Assembly: GCA_963920705.1 (NCBI GenBank)
Contig: OY987227.1
Location: 28,811,935-28,875,934, forward strand
DNA: 64,000 nucleotides
Direction of reading: 5' to 3'
Origin: Odiellus spinosus
Lineage: Eukaryota; Arthropoda; Arachnida; Opiliones; Phalangiidae
Shown here piece by piece: positions 34,703 to 46,057 of this stretch. A model generated the notes under the pieces. It was not told the origin of the DNA, ran no database searches, and saw nothing but the letters and a program-made list of their open reading frames with translations. The position numbers and the translations under genes are program-made. Every line of letters begins with the position of its first letter. Within the stretch, counting starts at the first letter, position 1.

Positions 34703-37700
34703 ATGCTTGAAAATAAAACATTTCGAGTTGGATTTATTACGGTACGTTACCTTAAACCTTTTTTATTTTTAATTAAATCGAGCGTATTTAAATAAAAAAC
34801 TTTTTCAGTTTCAGTACGCGGCTCTAAATCCAACCGAAAGAGAGACGTTTATTTTTTTGATTAACGAATACCAAAGAATATTCAAAATGAAGTAAAAAAT
34901 ATATCCAAGTTTATGACATTATTTTAAAATAAGGCTGTCATTAATAATTACCGGTACTGGTCAAAGTATTTGAACAATAATGAAGCGTCCATCTGGTAAG
35001 GTTTCGTCGATACCACGAATTTTAACTATACTTAATTTATTTTACAAAGTTTTGATAATCTATCTTCGTTATTAATTAAATAAATTAATAATAAATAAAT
35101 TCATTAGTATAATAAATAAATAAAAAAATTTGCCTTGGGAAAATTAGCGGTGGTCTAGTTCCCATCCGTTTTTTAAAGTTCGGGTCTTTAATATTCGTAA
35201 GGGGGATAAACATTAAGCGTGGATACTGATTTATTAGTCACACGCGGAAAATATTATATACGCGTTTTAAGTCTCGGTTTAATCAGAGGTTTACGTAGCC
35301 ATAATCTCAGTCGATAAACCCAAAGTTGATTGTAATTAAATCTGATTAATTACGCTTCGTCTGAAGAGGGTATTAGGCTCGGTTTATTTCTTCAACCATT
35401 TCTAGGTTCATTCGATCGAATTACAGTGACAGCCTCGCTTTAACAATAATCATCAGATTAAATTAATTATTTTCCATTTCGTTAGAACCGAAGTGGTAGA
35501 ATTCAATATTAATTTGGAGAATTCCGAAGATTATCTATCAACACTCTTAGTATCTGCCGTAAGTCATGTCTGCAAAAACGATAGGTAGTTGTAAATAATT
35601 AAACAAATATTAAACTAGAAAAAAATATTAAATTTGGCTTAGATGGATTCGTAGAGATCGGCTCAATTTCTTCGAGTTAAAGGTTCAGCGACCAATCAAA
35701 GTTATTGGACGTTTAAAGGAGATCTCGCCTTAACGAATGGCCTTTGATGATTGGTCCCTGACCCTTAAACGCGAAGAAATTCAGCTGATCTCCGTGAATC
35801 CGACTAAGTTTTAAAATTGCTAGTGTAATATTTGTTTGTAAATTTATTTACCGTTGGATTGGGTTTATTTAAACGATAAGGAATCATTAAAAAAACAATC
35901 CTTATTAGGTTTCATTCTCCCTTTAAGATGAATTATTAAGAATATTTAATATTTGTAATATTTTAAGAATTTAGCCGTTCTTTTAAAAGCACACGATATA
36001 TCATCATTTTCGTTCGACGGGGTTTCGGTTGAATGTGGTTACAGCCACGCCGCAATTACTTCAAAGATAAGAATTATATCTGGAGTACCATCGCGAGAAA
36101 CGGTCACTTCAATAAATGTCTTTGACTGGACAGTAAGATTAACTTTAATCTTTACTAAGATATCTGGCGTTGTTTATTTTAACGTAATAAAGTTAATTTG
36201 AATTTGAAGTTCCTGGTCGTTTTCCTCGCGAGTTGGATGTCAATTTGTTTGACGATGACTTTGCTTAGCGTTTATGGTCCAGGAACTCGAGGGAATAGAG
36301 AGAAAACCGGGTCATTTTGGAAAGAATTGGGTTATTTCAGTTGGTCTACGTGGAACCTCTTCTTTCTCGAACGTAAATACCGAATATAAGTTTATTTATA
36401 ATAAAAGCAACGAAGTTACTTAAACATTTACGGAGATAGAAGTAAAGAATGGAATTGTTTCTCCCCGCCTATCATTAAATCGCTTCTAATCTAACGGACG
36501 TTAGGAATTAATAAAATCTTACAATTGAAATTGTTTTGAACAGCTTTCCGTCGCGTTTCGTCAATGACAAGAGTCAAACTTCTAACGTTACTTTGGATGC
36601 TGGCTACGTTGTTTCTAACGATTTTTTTCACATCCTACACTAAATATAATTACGCGGAAGTTAATTACTTAAGAATTGATAGCGTCAAATCGATATTAGA
36701 AAGAAATAACGGAAAAATTTTGGTTCCAATCAATTCAATCGAAGCGGAATTTATACGAAGAAAGGTATTTTTACGGGAAACTTGGAATCAGCGTGTCAAA
36801 AAACCTATTCCACAATTTTTCCCCAATTTTTAGACCCGTTTTTGGTGTTTAAATTAATTTGTGGGTAAAATTTGAATAAAAGTTAATATAAAAACCGACC
36901 AATCATATTATTTCAACCTTGAACAGCGCTTGTTTTTGACGCCGAAGACCTTGGCCATCAAACAATGGCTTATTCTTTTAACGTTAATACGGTAAAAGCG
37001 TCGTTGAAGGCTGAAATAATACGATTGGTTCGATTTTATTTTTACCAAACTTCAGAAATTAATAATTCAAACTTTTCTTTCTTGTTTAGTGTTTTTCTAT
37101 ATTAATCACTTATTAATTGCCCCCCTAATTAAGTAATTTCGTTAATCGATTCCAGGCAACTCGGGACAACGACTCGGATTACGTTTTACTTAATGAAATT
37201 GTTACGAAGGACTATTTGAAACGTCCAACTCCACTCGATTTATTCTTCGGTGACAAGCTAACTAATCAAATTTTGATCGAAGATTATTCCGTGATAATTA
37301 ACGAGGTCTCGTTCGAAGGATATATCCGAGAGAAATCGAAACAACATTTTTTCGACGTTTTTCAAAATATGGGCAAATATTATTTCTCGCAACCCTTACA
37401 AGAATCTATGAAAGTTTTTCCCATCTCAAAAAAGAAAAGTTACGCCGAAAACTTGGCGAAATTTAACAAATTGTAAGTAAGACAGACGTAATACTAAAAA
37501 AATATACCAACAAATTAAGAAAAACCTATTAGAAAATTTCAAATTATCATGAAAAAAATCAAATACAACGCGACATGTTAGTTTAGCCTGGCTTATGTTA
37601 GCTTAGGTCGGGTTTCGTTAGCTTAGGTCGGGTTTCGTTAGCTTAGGTCGGGTTTCGTTAGCTTAGGTCGGGTTTCGTTAGCTTAGGTCGGGTTTCGTTA

Positions 37701-38150
37701 GCTTAGGTCGGGTTTCGTTAGCTTAGGTCGGGTTTCGTTAGCTTAGGTTGGGTTTCGTTAGCTCAGGTTGGGTTATGGTAGCTTAGGTTGGGTTTCGTTA
37801 GCTTAGGTTGGGTTTCGTTGGCTCAGGTTGGGTTATGGTAGCTTAGGTCGGGTTAAATAATATATATATATATATATATATTTTAAAGGCTTTTGTGGCT
37901 TCAAGAAGCTGGAATTGGTTTTGGTCAATCCTTGGTAAATAAATGCAGTTCCGAGGTCTTGCAATGGAGCGAACCAACACCAATCAGTTCACCAATCGAA
38001 TTAACGGGCGTTGAAATTATTTTAAAAATGTATGTCCGTGGAAATGCGTTATCTTTCATTCTATTCCTCATTGAAATTTGTTTCGAAAAATTGAAATTTC
38101 GTCTAAAAGCGGGAATTAAAAATGATATTCCAGATGTAACGCATCCTTAA
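34703..38150 (+). CDS. Ionotropic-receptor-like gene, copy 1
   Basis: Exons: 34703-34741, 34809-34891, 35486-35558, 35968-36132, 36210-36372, 36544-36764, 37156-37472, 37889-38150; phases 0-2-0-0-1-0-2; 440 codons. This is the ligand-gated-channel core of a glutamate-receptor relative: lobe S1 (exons 1-4), M1 and pore loop (exon 5, '…FLASWMSICLTMTLL…FSWSTWNLFFLE'), M3 (exon 6, 'FRRVSSMTRVKLLTLLWMLA'), S2 with IEDYSVII and NMGKYYFSQP (exon 7), and M4 (exon 8, 'YVRGNALSFILFLIEI'). There is no amino-terminal domain and no signal peptide. The start is the ATG nearest the conserved exon-1 motif; the frame stays open upstream to an acceptor at 34643, so an earlier exon is possible. It is the most divergent copy: exon 4 is six codons shorter and the tail is longer. 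AATAAA occurs at 38253. Probably a chemosensory plasma-membrane channel (inference). Confidence 0.75.
35624..35815. mobile_element. Short inverted-repeat element in intron 3 of receptor copy 1
   Basis: Left arm AATTTGGCTTAGATGGATTC…GAGATCGG…TTTCTTCG pairs with right arm CGAAGAAATT…GATCTCCGTGAATCCGACTAAGTTTT. A relative lies at 44727-44920. MITE-like, about 190 bp. Confidence 0.65.
37599..37856 (+). repeat. 20-bp tandem repeat (GTTAGCTTAGGTCGGGTTTC) plus (TA)n
   Basis: Twelve to thirteen copies with drift (GGTTGGG and TTATGG variants toward the right), followed by a TA run at 37860-37880 just before the exon-8 acceptor of receptor copy 1. The TTAGG inside the unit is not a telomere array because the period is 20 bp. 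Confidence 0.9.
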
Positions 38151-38483
38151 GATTTCATTGAGAATTATATAAGAATTTTGAAATTTTGAGTGTTTCAATT
38201 AATTTGTAGAGTTTCAATAAGATTTTTCGTTGTTTTAATTAAAGTTATTTAAAATAAACACCTAATACAATAAAATACATTCGCGTAAAATCGATAGATT
38301 AATAAATATGCCAGAAAATTTTACTGTTTACGAAGAAATCCAATAAACTGTCATTTTATTATAATATTTACTTTGGCGTTGTAACGAATTACTTTTTCAT
38401 TTCAATGACATTATCGCGTGACACGTTATTCATGCTTGGATGGAATTTAGTTCGATTTCGGTTTGTAATTAAATGGAAATTAT

Positions 38484-38496
38484 GGCGGACTTATAC
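38484..38496 (+). promoter_or_regulatory. Conserved upstream motif, receptor copy 2
   Basis: GGCGGACTTATAC, 190 bp before the copy-2 ATG. Near-identical strings occur at comparable distances upstream of copies 3 and 4. The TTATA part could serve as a TATA-like element; this is inference from conservation. Confidence 0.45.
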
Positions 38497-38673
38497 GTAA
38501 TATTAAATCAAATTGGAATTGAAAATAGTTCAACTAAATCGCGCAAAATTGACATTATTTATCGAATATTGCAAAATTTTCGATAAAATGAGAAGTTGGA
38601 TATTTCGCGGCTTTCGAAACTAAGTAAGAATAGTTAACCAGTACTAGTTATTAAGATAAGGTTTAAAAATATA

Positions 38674-41160
38674 ATGAATCAGACTTTTAGAATTGGTGTA
38701 ATTGAAGTAAGAATATTTTGAAAATTAATTTAAACTTGATTTAAAAATAATTTTTTTTAGGAAAGTTATTTCATTAAATCGTACAGAGAAAGTATCGATT
38801 TTTTGATAAAATCGTACGAAAATGTATTCAAAATTAGGTGAATAATGTATTCAATTATTAATATTAATCGTAATTTAATTAATTAATAATTTATAGGGTG
38901 GAATTAATATTCGTGAGCTATCAGGAAAGTTTGGCCAACACCACCGCTTACATTATATCAAATTTGGCGAGTCTATAAAAGCAATTTACTTATTTAAATT
39001 GTAAGTTTTAATTTGGTTTTAAATTATAATTTTAGAATTTGTCAGCTTTGATGAAACCCTTCGAATTATCCGAGTTTTCATTCGATGGCGATGGAGCCGA
39101 GTGTGGCTACAGTCAAATTATCTAATCAACATCTATTGTGATAATTTCCGGGCCACCCAAAGTAGAAACGGTTTCAACCGTCTCTAACACATTCAAATAC
39201 GTCCTGAATGATTGGAAAGTTAGTAAACTATCCTAACTAAATTATTGGCAAACTAAAAGTTAAAAATGACAAGTACAACTCGAATATTTTGCGTATTTAA
39301 TTATCCTAGCTTCAATTAATTGGAAGCGTGTGCTTTTTCTTGGCATCAATAACGTTGGCGTTACTTAGCGTAGGTGTCAGACCAAAACCTACAAGTTTCA
39401 GATCGAAGATGTCAGCATTTTGGAAGGAATTAGAGTATTACTCGTGGTCAACCTCGATACTATTCTTCTACGAACGTAAATATAACAAGAACCTTTTGAA
39501 TTTTCATCGTATCGTAGAGAATGAATAAGCTTTTTTATTCTTAGTTAGAATTAAAATTATTAATTACGAACAGACTATATTTAATTTTAAATCAAAGTAA
39601 AATTAACGAACGACTGAAGAAGATTAGGTTAAGTTCCAAGGTTAAGAAAAATCTATACTTCGTTCCAATCTTAAAAAAATTGGTAATTTTCCCTAGAAAT
39701 AGGTTCTAGTTAACGAGAGTTTTTTAACCCCTTTCAAGGTTGATGAAAATGTATTAAATTTTTTGTTTTCACTAAAGCGTGTCGTCGCGTTTCAACCGTA
39801 ACTCGAGTGAATCTTTTAAGTCTGATCGTGATGGTCTCTACGACATTCTTATCAATTCATTATTCGTCGACTCTCAAGTCGGATTTAGCGGAAGAAAAAT
39901 ACCAAAAAATGGACTCTGTCAAATCTCTCGTCAACGAGGGAAACAAGAAAATTATGATTCCTGACAGATTCGTCGAACACCAATACGTTAACAGAAAGGT
40001 TAACCGCTTTAACTAGAACTTTGCCCACACGTAATAGGATCTAATTGTCCATCTTGTAATTAAGCGAGTAATTGCCCATCGCGGTAAATAAAGATCATAT
40101 ACTAATGGTACAATATGTTCTTAAGATATCCTAGAGTAATTTCAAAATTGTAATTATCCAACAGAGTAAAGTAATTAATCGTATAGTTACTAGTAATTGT
40201 TCAATATATAGGTTAGATATATAGTGGTCCTAATTACACGTTGGGCAATTACTGTAGGACATCTGAATTACATATTGGACAATTAAAATGTCGTACAGTA
40301 ATTATCTATAACATTAGATATGTCCTACAGTAATTATCTATAACATTAGATATGTCCTACAGTAATTGTCAAATTATTGTAGTTAAGATGTCCTACAGTA
40401 ATCATCTATAACATTTTAGATATGTCCTACAGTAATTATCTACAACATTATAGATATGTCCTACAGTAATTATCTACAGCATTATAGATATGTCCCACAG
40501 TAATTGCCCGATACTTAATTGTCTCCCTGATTTCCGTTTCAGGTCTTGGACGCCGACCAAGATTACGTCAAGCTACAAGAGCTAATTTCATCGGACAATA
40601 ACAACTTCGTGACATTCGAGGATATCTTATCTCACGACAAGTTTTTCAACAAAATCACCGAAGAAGATTATTCTCTCATTATCAGCGATTTTAGTTACAA
40701 CGCTTTTCTCTACGAACATTTCATCGAAGACGGCAAATTTCGTTTGATCGATAATATGGGCAAATTCTACTATTCAAAACCATTTGGGGAAACGCTAAAA
40801 GCTTGCCCAGTCTCCAAACACAGCAGTCAAGTCAAAAACGTACAAAATTTTAATAAATTGTAAGTTACCCGAGGCTGATAATCTAAATTAACTATTTAAA
40901 TTAAGCGCGCTTGTATAATTAGTTTAAACGCTTCATTTTTTAGGATCTTAAGAGGACTAGAAACCGAGACTATTTTCGGAAATGAAAGAATCTTCAAATT
41001 TCATAATGAAATTCTAAAATGGAAGGAACCGGTTAAATCAGATTTCAGAATGAAATTGAAAGCTTTGCCGGGTTTATTTAAATTATATTTAACGGGCAAC
41101 GTATTCGCTACTATTACACTTTTGATTGAATTTGGATTACGCAAAAGATTCAGCCGATAA
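38674..41160 (+). pseudogene. Ionotropic-receptor-like gene, copy 2 (in-frame stop, GC donor)
   Basis: Exons align one-for-one with copies 3 and 4: 38674-38706, 38761-38837, 38897-38966, 39036-39218, 39310-39475, 39778-39998, 40543-40859, 40944-41160 (428 codons with stop). Two lesions: TAA at 39123-39125 in exon 4, where copies 3 and 4 have an Arg codon, and a GC instead of GT donor at 38967 (ttg|gcgagt against ttg|gtaagt in copy 3). Exons 5-8 remain open and well preserved, including M3 (RRVSTVTRVNLLSLIVMVST), S2 (EEDYSLII, NMGKFYYSKP) and M4 (FKLYLTGNVFATITLLIEF). It is therefore either a recent pseudogene, a stop read through as in some insect 'pseudo-pseudogene' receptors, or a sequencing error. 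AATAAATAAA lies 86 bp after the stop. Confidence 0.7.
40291..40506 (+). repeat. About 31-bp tandem repeat in intron 6 of copy 2
   Basis: Six to seven units of ATGTCCTACAGTAATTATCT plus ATAACATTAGAT, with small differences. The preceding 100 bp contain looser versions of 'cagtaattg'. Confidence 0.85.
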
Positions 41161-41538
41161 TTGGCTACGAGAAAGAACCAATTGGAAGTCGTAAAAGCTT
41201 TAAATATCACTATAGCCACTCTATTATCAGCTGATATAGGAAGGTTTAATAAATAAATTCTATAACCTTTTTTTAGATCGTACTAAATATTTTAAAATTA
41301 AAGCTTGATTTTTAACTATTATTTTAATAAGCTAATTTTTAAACTTAATTATCGCGCGTTAAACTAAATACCTTATAAAAACACATTTTCGTTTGAGATA
41401 AAATCGAATGGAATTAAAATGTCACGTTCAGTATTGATTTTGGTGTTTTAGAAAACACGATTCATTATTTAATGACATTATGTCAAAACGAGACTGAAAA
41501 TGTGTTTCAATTTCAATTGGCAATATAACAGAAACATA

Positions 41539-41550
41539 GGCGGAGTTATA
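41539..41550 (+). promoter_or_regulatory. Conserved upstream motif, receptor copy 3
   Basis: GGCGGAGTTATA, 219 bp before the copy-3 ATG; followed, as in copy 2, by 'aaatagttca'. Confidence 0.45.
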
Positions 41551-41757
41551 AACAATGTTAATTCTAATACGGGATAAAAATAGTTCATCAAATATACTAC
41601 GTGGAAATGATCGATTATTTACCAAACATTTCAAAAGTTTCGTTGACATAAACATCTATATTATATTACTATAAGAATTATACCGTTGTTAAAATCTAGT
41701 TAACCATTACTAGTTAAACAGCGAGTTAGTTAAGGTTACTAGAATTGTAATAATATA

Positions 41758-44700
41758 ATGAATGAAACGTTTAGAATGGGTATTATCGCGGTAAGAATGG
41801 GTTTTAAATCGACTCAGGGTTGCCACAGTTTTTTCAGATTGAAATTCCCCGACTTTTGCATGTTTTTCCCTGACCTTTTCCACCGATTTTCCCTGACCGT
41901 TTTGGTTAATACTACACAATTGTTAACATTTTATTTTTATATAATCGTGTTGGCCAAACTGCAGGCGTATCTTTGTTCTAATCTATACAACTGACACGCA
42001 GTCAGCTGAGATAATGATTGCAATTTCCTGGCTTCTTTAAATTCCCCGAGCTTTTTGGTTCATTTTCAAATTCCCTGACTTTTGCCCGTTTTCCCTGACC
42101 CGTGGCAACCCTGTAATTGTTTTAAATTGTTTCTGAAATATTGATTTTGTTGTAGGAAATTTGTTTCATCAAAATTTGCCAAGATGCTATAGATTCATTT
42201 GTACAATTATATCAAAATGCTTTCAATATTAAGTAAAAATACTAACCCAATTATTTTAAATGATTATTAATCGTTAATTAAGGTTAAATTTGAATGATTA
42301 GAGTGGAATTAGAATTTATATCCAATGATGAAAGTAGCGTTAATCGTAGCATCGACTTGTTGAATAATTTGGTAAGTAATGGAACGTGGAACTTAGTACT
42401 TACGTCCTCGAGAAAATGACTAAATTGAATTTTAGAATTTGGCAACTATATTGAAACCTTTCGAATTATCGGAGTTTTCGATTGGTGGATTGGCAGAAGG
42501 GTGTGGTTCCAGTCATATCATACGAGCAACTAAGATTATGATCATATCCGGCCAACCCAAGGAACAAACCATTTCTACGATCATTAACACGTTTAAATAC
42601 GTCGCTAATGATTTGACAGTAAGTACGCTTGCAAAACTGGACCAATACTGATAATATTAAGCTAAGGGGCGATGTTTACTTTAACGGAATAACGTTATAG
42701 ACTTTTAGTAATACAAATACGAATTTTAAATTTTCCGCGTCGAAATTTTGAAAATAATTTAAACTGGATTAGGTTAATTCATTATTTTTCCGATTTAATC
42801 TTAATTATTTCTTTTTCTAATTAGTTTCAATTATTATACACTTCACATTGGATCATCGTGTCTTTGACAATGGCGTTGCTAACCGTCGGTGTTAGAAGAG
42901 ATTCAAAATCACGTTTTAAAACAAAATTATCCGTCTTTTGGCACGAATTTTACTATTTTTTGTGGTCCGCCATGTGTTTATTCTACTACGAACGTAAATA
43001 TTGAATAAGATTATAATTTCGTCTCAAATAATGAATGTAATTAGACAGTTTTCGGGCGTTGCTTTTAATTTGACCATTTAAGAAGAAGTTTAAAATCAGA
43101 GGATAAATTAAACCCAACGTAAAATGTTAATTAACTTAGTCACGTGTTCTCTAAGTATCGCGGGGTTGGAAATTAGTCTTGATATTGGATAAATAACCTA
43201 ACTTAAGTAAACGATTTCCAATCAAAATAATTTTGTTGTAAGTTTAGCAACAACAATTCGAGTTAAGATTATTTGGACCAAGATTCGAGCTTTCAAATAT
43301 CGTTTGAAAATAATAAAAAATTCTAAAATTAATCGCATTTTTACAGCATTTCGCCGCATTTCGACGGTGACTCGCGTTAAAATTTTAACATTAACGTGGA
43401 TGGTAGCTACCACCTTCGTCTTAATTCATTTTCTATCGACACTAAAATTGGATTTGGCCGAAACAAAATACAAAGAAATGGATTCAATTAAATCATTGAT
43501 AAACAAAGGAAACAATAAGATCATGACTCCCAGTGCTTTTGTCGAAGAACAATACATTAAAAGAAAGGTGGAATTATTATTAGAATTTTAACTAACTTAT
43601 CAGTATTGGTCCGCGGGTAAATATACCAACAGATTCTGTAGGATTCGAGACACTCTAGCGGCCGATAGTGGAAGCCGAAGAGTCCAAATCACTCGAGCAG
43701 GACAGGGGTGATGACTTTTTGGTCTATTTTTAAGCAATGGGATATGAAATAAAACTGAAAAGGGGGACCAACACTGATACGTGGCGTTGTTTACTTTTAT
43801 GTAATTTAAAGTGATATACTTTTGGTGATAACTGATCTATATTTGTTTCATCAGGTCTTGGATAATGATACGGATTACGATATTCTTTACAACGAGCGAA
43901 TATTATCGGATAAAAGGAACTTCCTAACGTATAAGGATATTTTATTTGGCAACACGATAACTGAGAAAATCTTGGAAGAAGATTATTCTTTGATTGTCAG
44001 CGATTTTGTCTACAGCGCGTTTCTTATCGAGAATTTTAAGGAAGGCGGGAAATTTCGTTCAATTGATTTTATGGAGAAATTCTACTACTCAGATCCATTT
44101 GGCGAAACTTTAAAAGTTTTTCCAGTCTCGAAACAAACCCGTCACGAGAAATACGTCAAGAATTTAAATAAATTGTAAGTTTCATAATACCAGAGGTATA
44201 TAATAACCCCCTTCGGGGGGAAGTATGAAAGCCCCTATACTACCAACAACAAGAGCCCGCTGCTGATTATCTAGGCCACTAGTTCGCGCTGGACTTCTCA
44301 ATGTCGCTACTCTAGTAAATGGTCTTTGTATAAACAAGACGGCTCGATTTGCGTTTAGAACTTCCTGTCTCGGGAGTCAGGCTGTCTGTTAAATTGGAGT
44401 CGAAGGTTGACTCCGGCTCGCGAGTTCCGGAAGCGCGCGTAGGGAAAATTTAGCGAGGTTCAAAATGGTGTAACTATTTTTTGGGAGTAAAGCGGTGTGT
44501 CGATCCGCCGCGATTTACGCCGGGCACTCGTTGTTCGTCGATTTTGCCTATCTTTCATACTTCACCCCGAAGGGGGTTATTTTACACCTCTGATAATACG
44601 GTTCAGTTTAAACTGGTTCCCGTAGCAATATCAAGAATCAAATCGATTCAAGGAAAGAGGTGACTAAATCGAATCGTTTTAAAATGGTTTAAAACGATTC

Positions 44701-45189
44701 CTAGTACGAACGCGGCTCTACCATGAAAATAGGCTTAGTTGGATTCTTGGAGGATTAGATGAACTCCCCGGGGGTTTAAGAATTATCGAGCAATGATCAT
44801 GGAGATCCCGCATTCCCCGTTAAGTAAGAGCGATCAATGATCAATGACATTGGTCCTTATACCCCCCCCCCCCCCCCGTTCATCTGATCTCCACGAATCC
44901 AGCTAAGCCTATTTTTTAAATAGGTTTTATTTCTCCTTTTAATTTAAGTTAAGTTAATCAACCCAAAATTTGTTCTAGGATCATCAGATCTTTTGAAGGT
45001 GAAATTCAAACCTTCAACGAAAGAATATTAAAATTGCATAATCATATTCTTAAATGGAAGGAACCCGTGAAGTCCGATTTCATCGTGGAAATGAAAAATG
45101 TCTGGGGTTTAGTCTATTTCTATTTAGTTGGAAATGTAATGGCGTGCGTTTCATTTTTGATAGAACTTAGCATTAGTTCGTATATATAA
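41758..45189 (+). CDS. Ionotropic-receptor-like gene, copy 3
   Basis: Exons: 41758-41790, 42156-42232, 42302-42371, 42436-42618, 42825-42993, 43347-43567, 43855-44174, 44979-45189; 427 residues, all junctions GT-AG with phases 0-2-0-0-1-0-2. S1 about residues 1-121 with FELSEFSIGGLAEGCGSSH; M1 about 125-147 (LYTSHWIIVSLTMALLTVGV); pore loop about 163-177; M3 about 182-210 (TRVKILTLTWMVATTFVLIH); S2 with EEDYSLIVSD and FMEKFYYSDPFGETLKVFPV; M4 about 395-418 (FYLVGNVMACVSFLIELSI). The usual SYTANLAAF-type M3 end has decayed to LSTLKLDLAE. No amino-terminal domain or signal peptide. Introns carry a CAGGGTTGCC element (intron 1) and a hAT-like MITE plus another inverted-repeat element (intron 7). 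Assignment to the family is strong by layout; ligand unknown. Confidence 0.78.
41814..42113. mobile_element. CAGGGTTGCCAC element in intron 1 of copy 3
   Basis: Ends CAGGGTTGCCACAG and CCGTGGCAACCCTG, 300 bp. Absent from the same intron in copies 1, 2 and 4. Confidence 0.8.
44191..44592. mobile_element. hAT-like MITE with 7-bp flanking repeat, intron 7 of copy 3
   Basis: Left end CAGAGGTATATAATAACCCC, right end the reverse complement of CAGAGGTGTAAAATAACCCC, and both ends then share CTTCGGGG and GAAGTATGAAAG. ATAATAC flanks both sides directly (44184-44190 and 44593-44599). CAGAGGTGT-type ends with a 7-8-bp target duplication are typical of hAT elements. 402 bp, no coding capacity. Confidence 0.8.
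44640..44716. mobile_element. Fragment with GTACGAACGCGGCT end
   Basis: Ends GATTCCTAGTACGAACGCGGCT; the inverted match AGCCGCGTTCGTACTAAGCC starts another block at about 52758. Probably one end of a further inverted-repeat family. Confidence 0.4.
44727..44920. mobile_element. Short inverted-repeat element in intron 7 of copy 3
   Basis: AATAGGCTTAGTTGGATTC at the left pairs with GAATCCAGCTAAGCCTATT at the right; the arms also share GATGAAC/GTTCATC. Related to 35624-35815. The interior holds a run of 17 C at about 44862-44878. Confidence 0.65.
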
Positions 45190-45840
45190 ATTAAATTACT
45201 CGTAATAATTGGGCTAATTAGTCTACGGGGCTGAAAATTAATTACGAATATAATTTTACATTTAATTGAAATTACATTTAGGTCTACGTATCTCGATAAA
45301 TAGATTTATCCAACCGATAATTTCTTTGGTCGTGGCTTTAATTTAATTATTATAATATTTAATTAATATAATACCTTAATTTCTCAGTTAAATTACGAAA
45401 CGCGTACCAATAATTAATCTTAAATAATAGCATTAAGATTTAATTATTTTTCAAGTTTTAATTATGATAATTACGCTACTAAATAAACATTAAATTTAAC
45501 CTTAAATATATTTTAAATATTTTAAAATCTATTTAGATGTTTTATAACGCTACGTAGATAGTACGGTAATAATAAGAATTTTGACTCACCCAAGATTTTT
45601 GGATTAAATTTAAGTTTTAAAATATTTTTTTTTCTAAAACAAATCGTATTTAATTTTTAAAAATCAAATAAAATTGATCTAAAAGCAATGAGCTACATTT
45701 GAATCTGTCAGATTGCAATTTTGATTTGGGCGTTCGTGCGAAATAAACATCTCATAATAATGTCAAAATTATTGGATATTTGACAATAGGCGAATTGGTC
45801 GAAATAATATTCATTTCATATTGGAAAGATAGTTACGAGA
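45190..45840. other. Intergenic between receptor copies 3 and 4
   Basis: Very AT-rich; no extra exon was found. The stretch just before 45847 resembles the 5' flanks of copies 2 and 3 ('aatgtcaaaa', 'ggcgga'). Confidence 0.4.
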
Positions 45841-45846
45841 AACTAC

Positions 45847-45858
45847 GGCGGACTTATA
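45847..45858 (+). promoter_or_regulatory. Conserved upstream motif, receptor copy 4
   Basis: GGCGGACTTATA, 211 bp before the copy-4 ATG. Confidence 0.45.
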
Positions 45859-46057
45859 CACCGCGTTAAGTTTCATAGACGATAAAATAGTACTACGATT
45901 AATATTTAATATTGAGTTATATTTCGCAACGAATATATTTAAAAATTAATAATATTATTGAGGTATAATTTATTACTCGTCAAACGTACGAAATTACATT
46001 TTGAACTAGTAATATTAGTTAGTTAGGATTGGTTAACAGCTGCGAATAAAATTCGTG

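Noticed and set aside
37599-37856. Telomere-type TTAGG array
   Set aside because: TTAGG occurs once per 20-bp unit; it is a minisatellite in an intron.
43222-43413. Minus-strand frame over receptor copy 3 exon 6
   Set aside because: Antisense shadow of the exon encoding M3.
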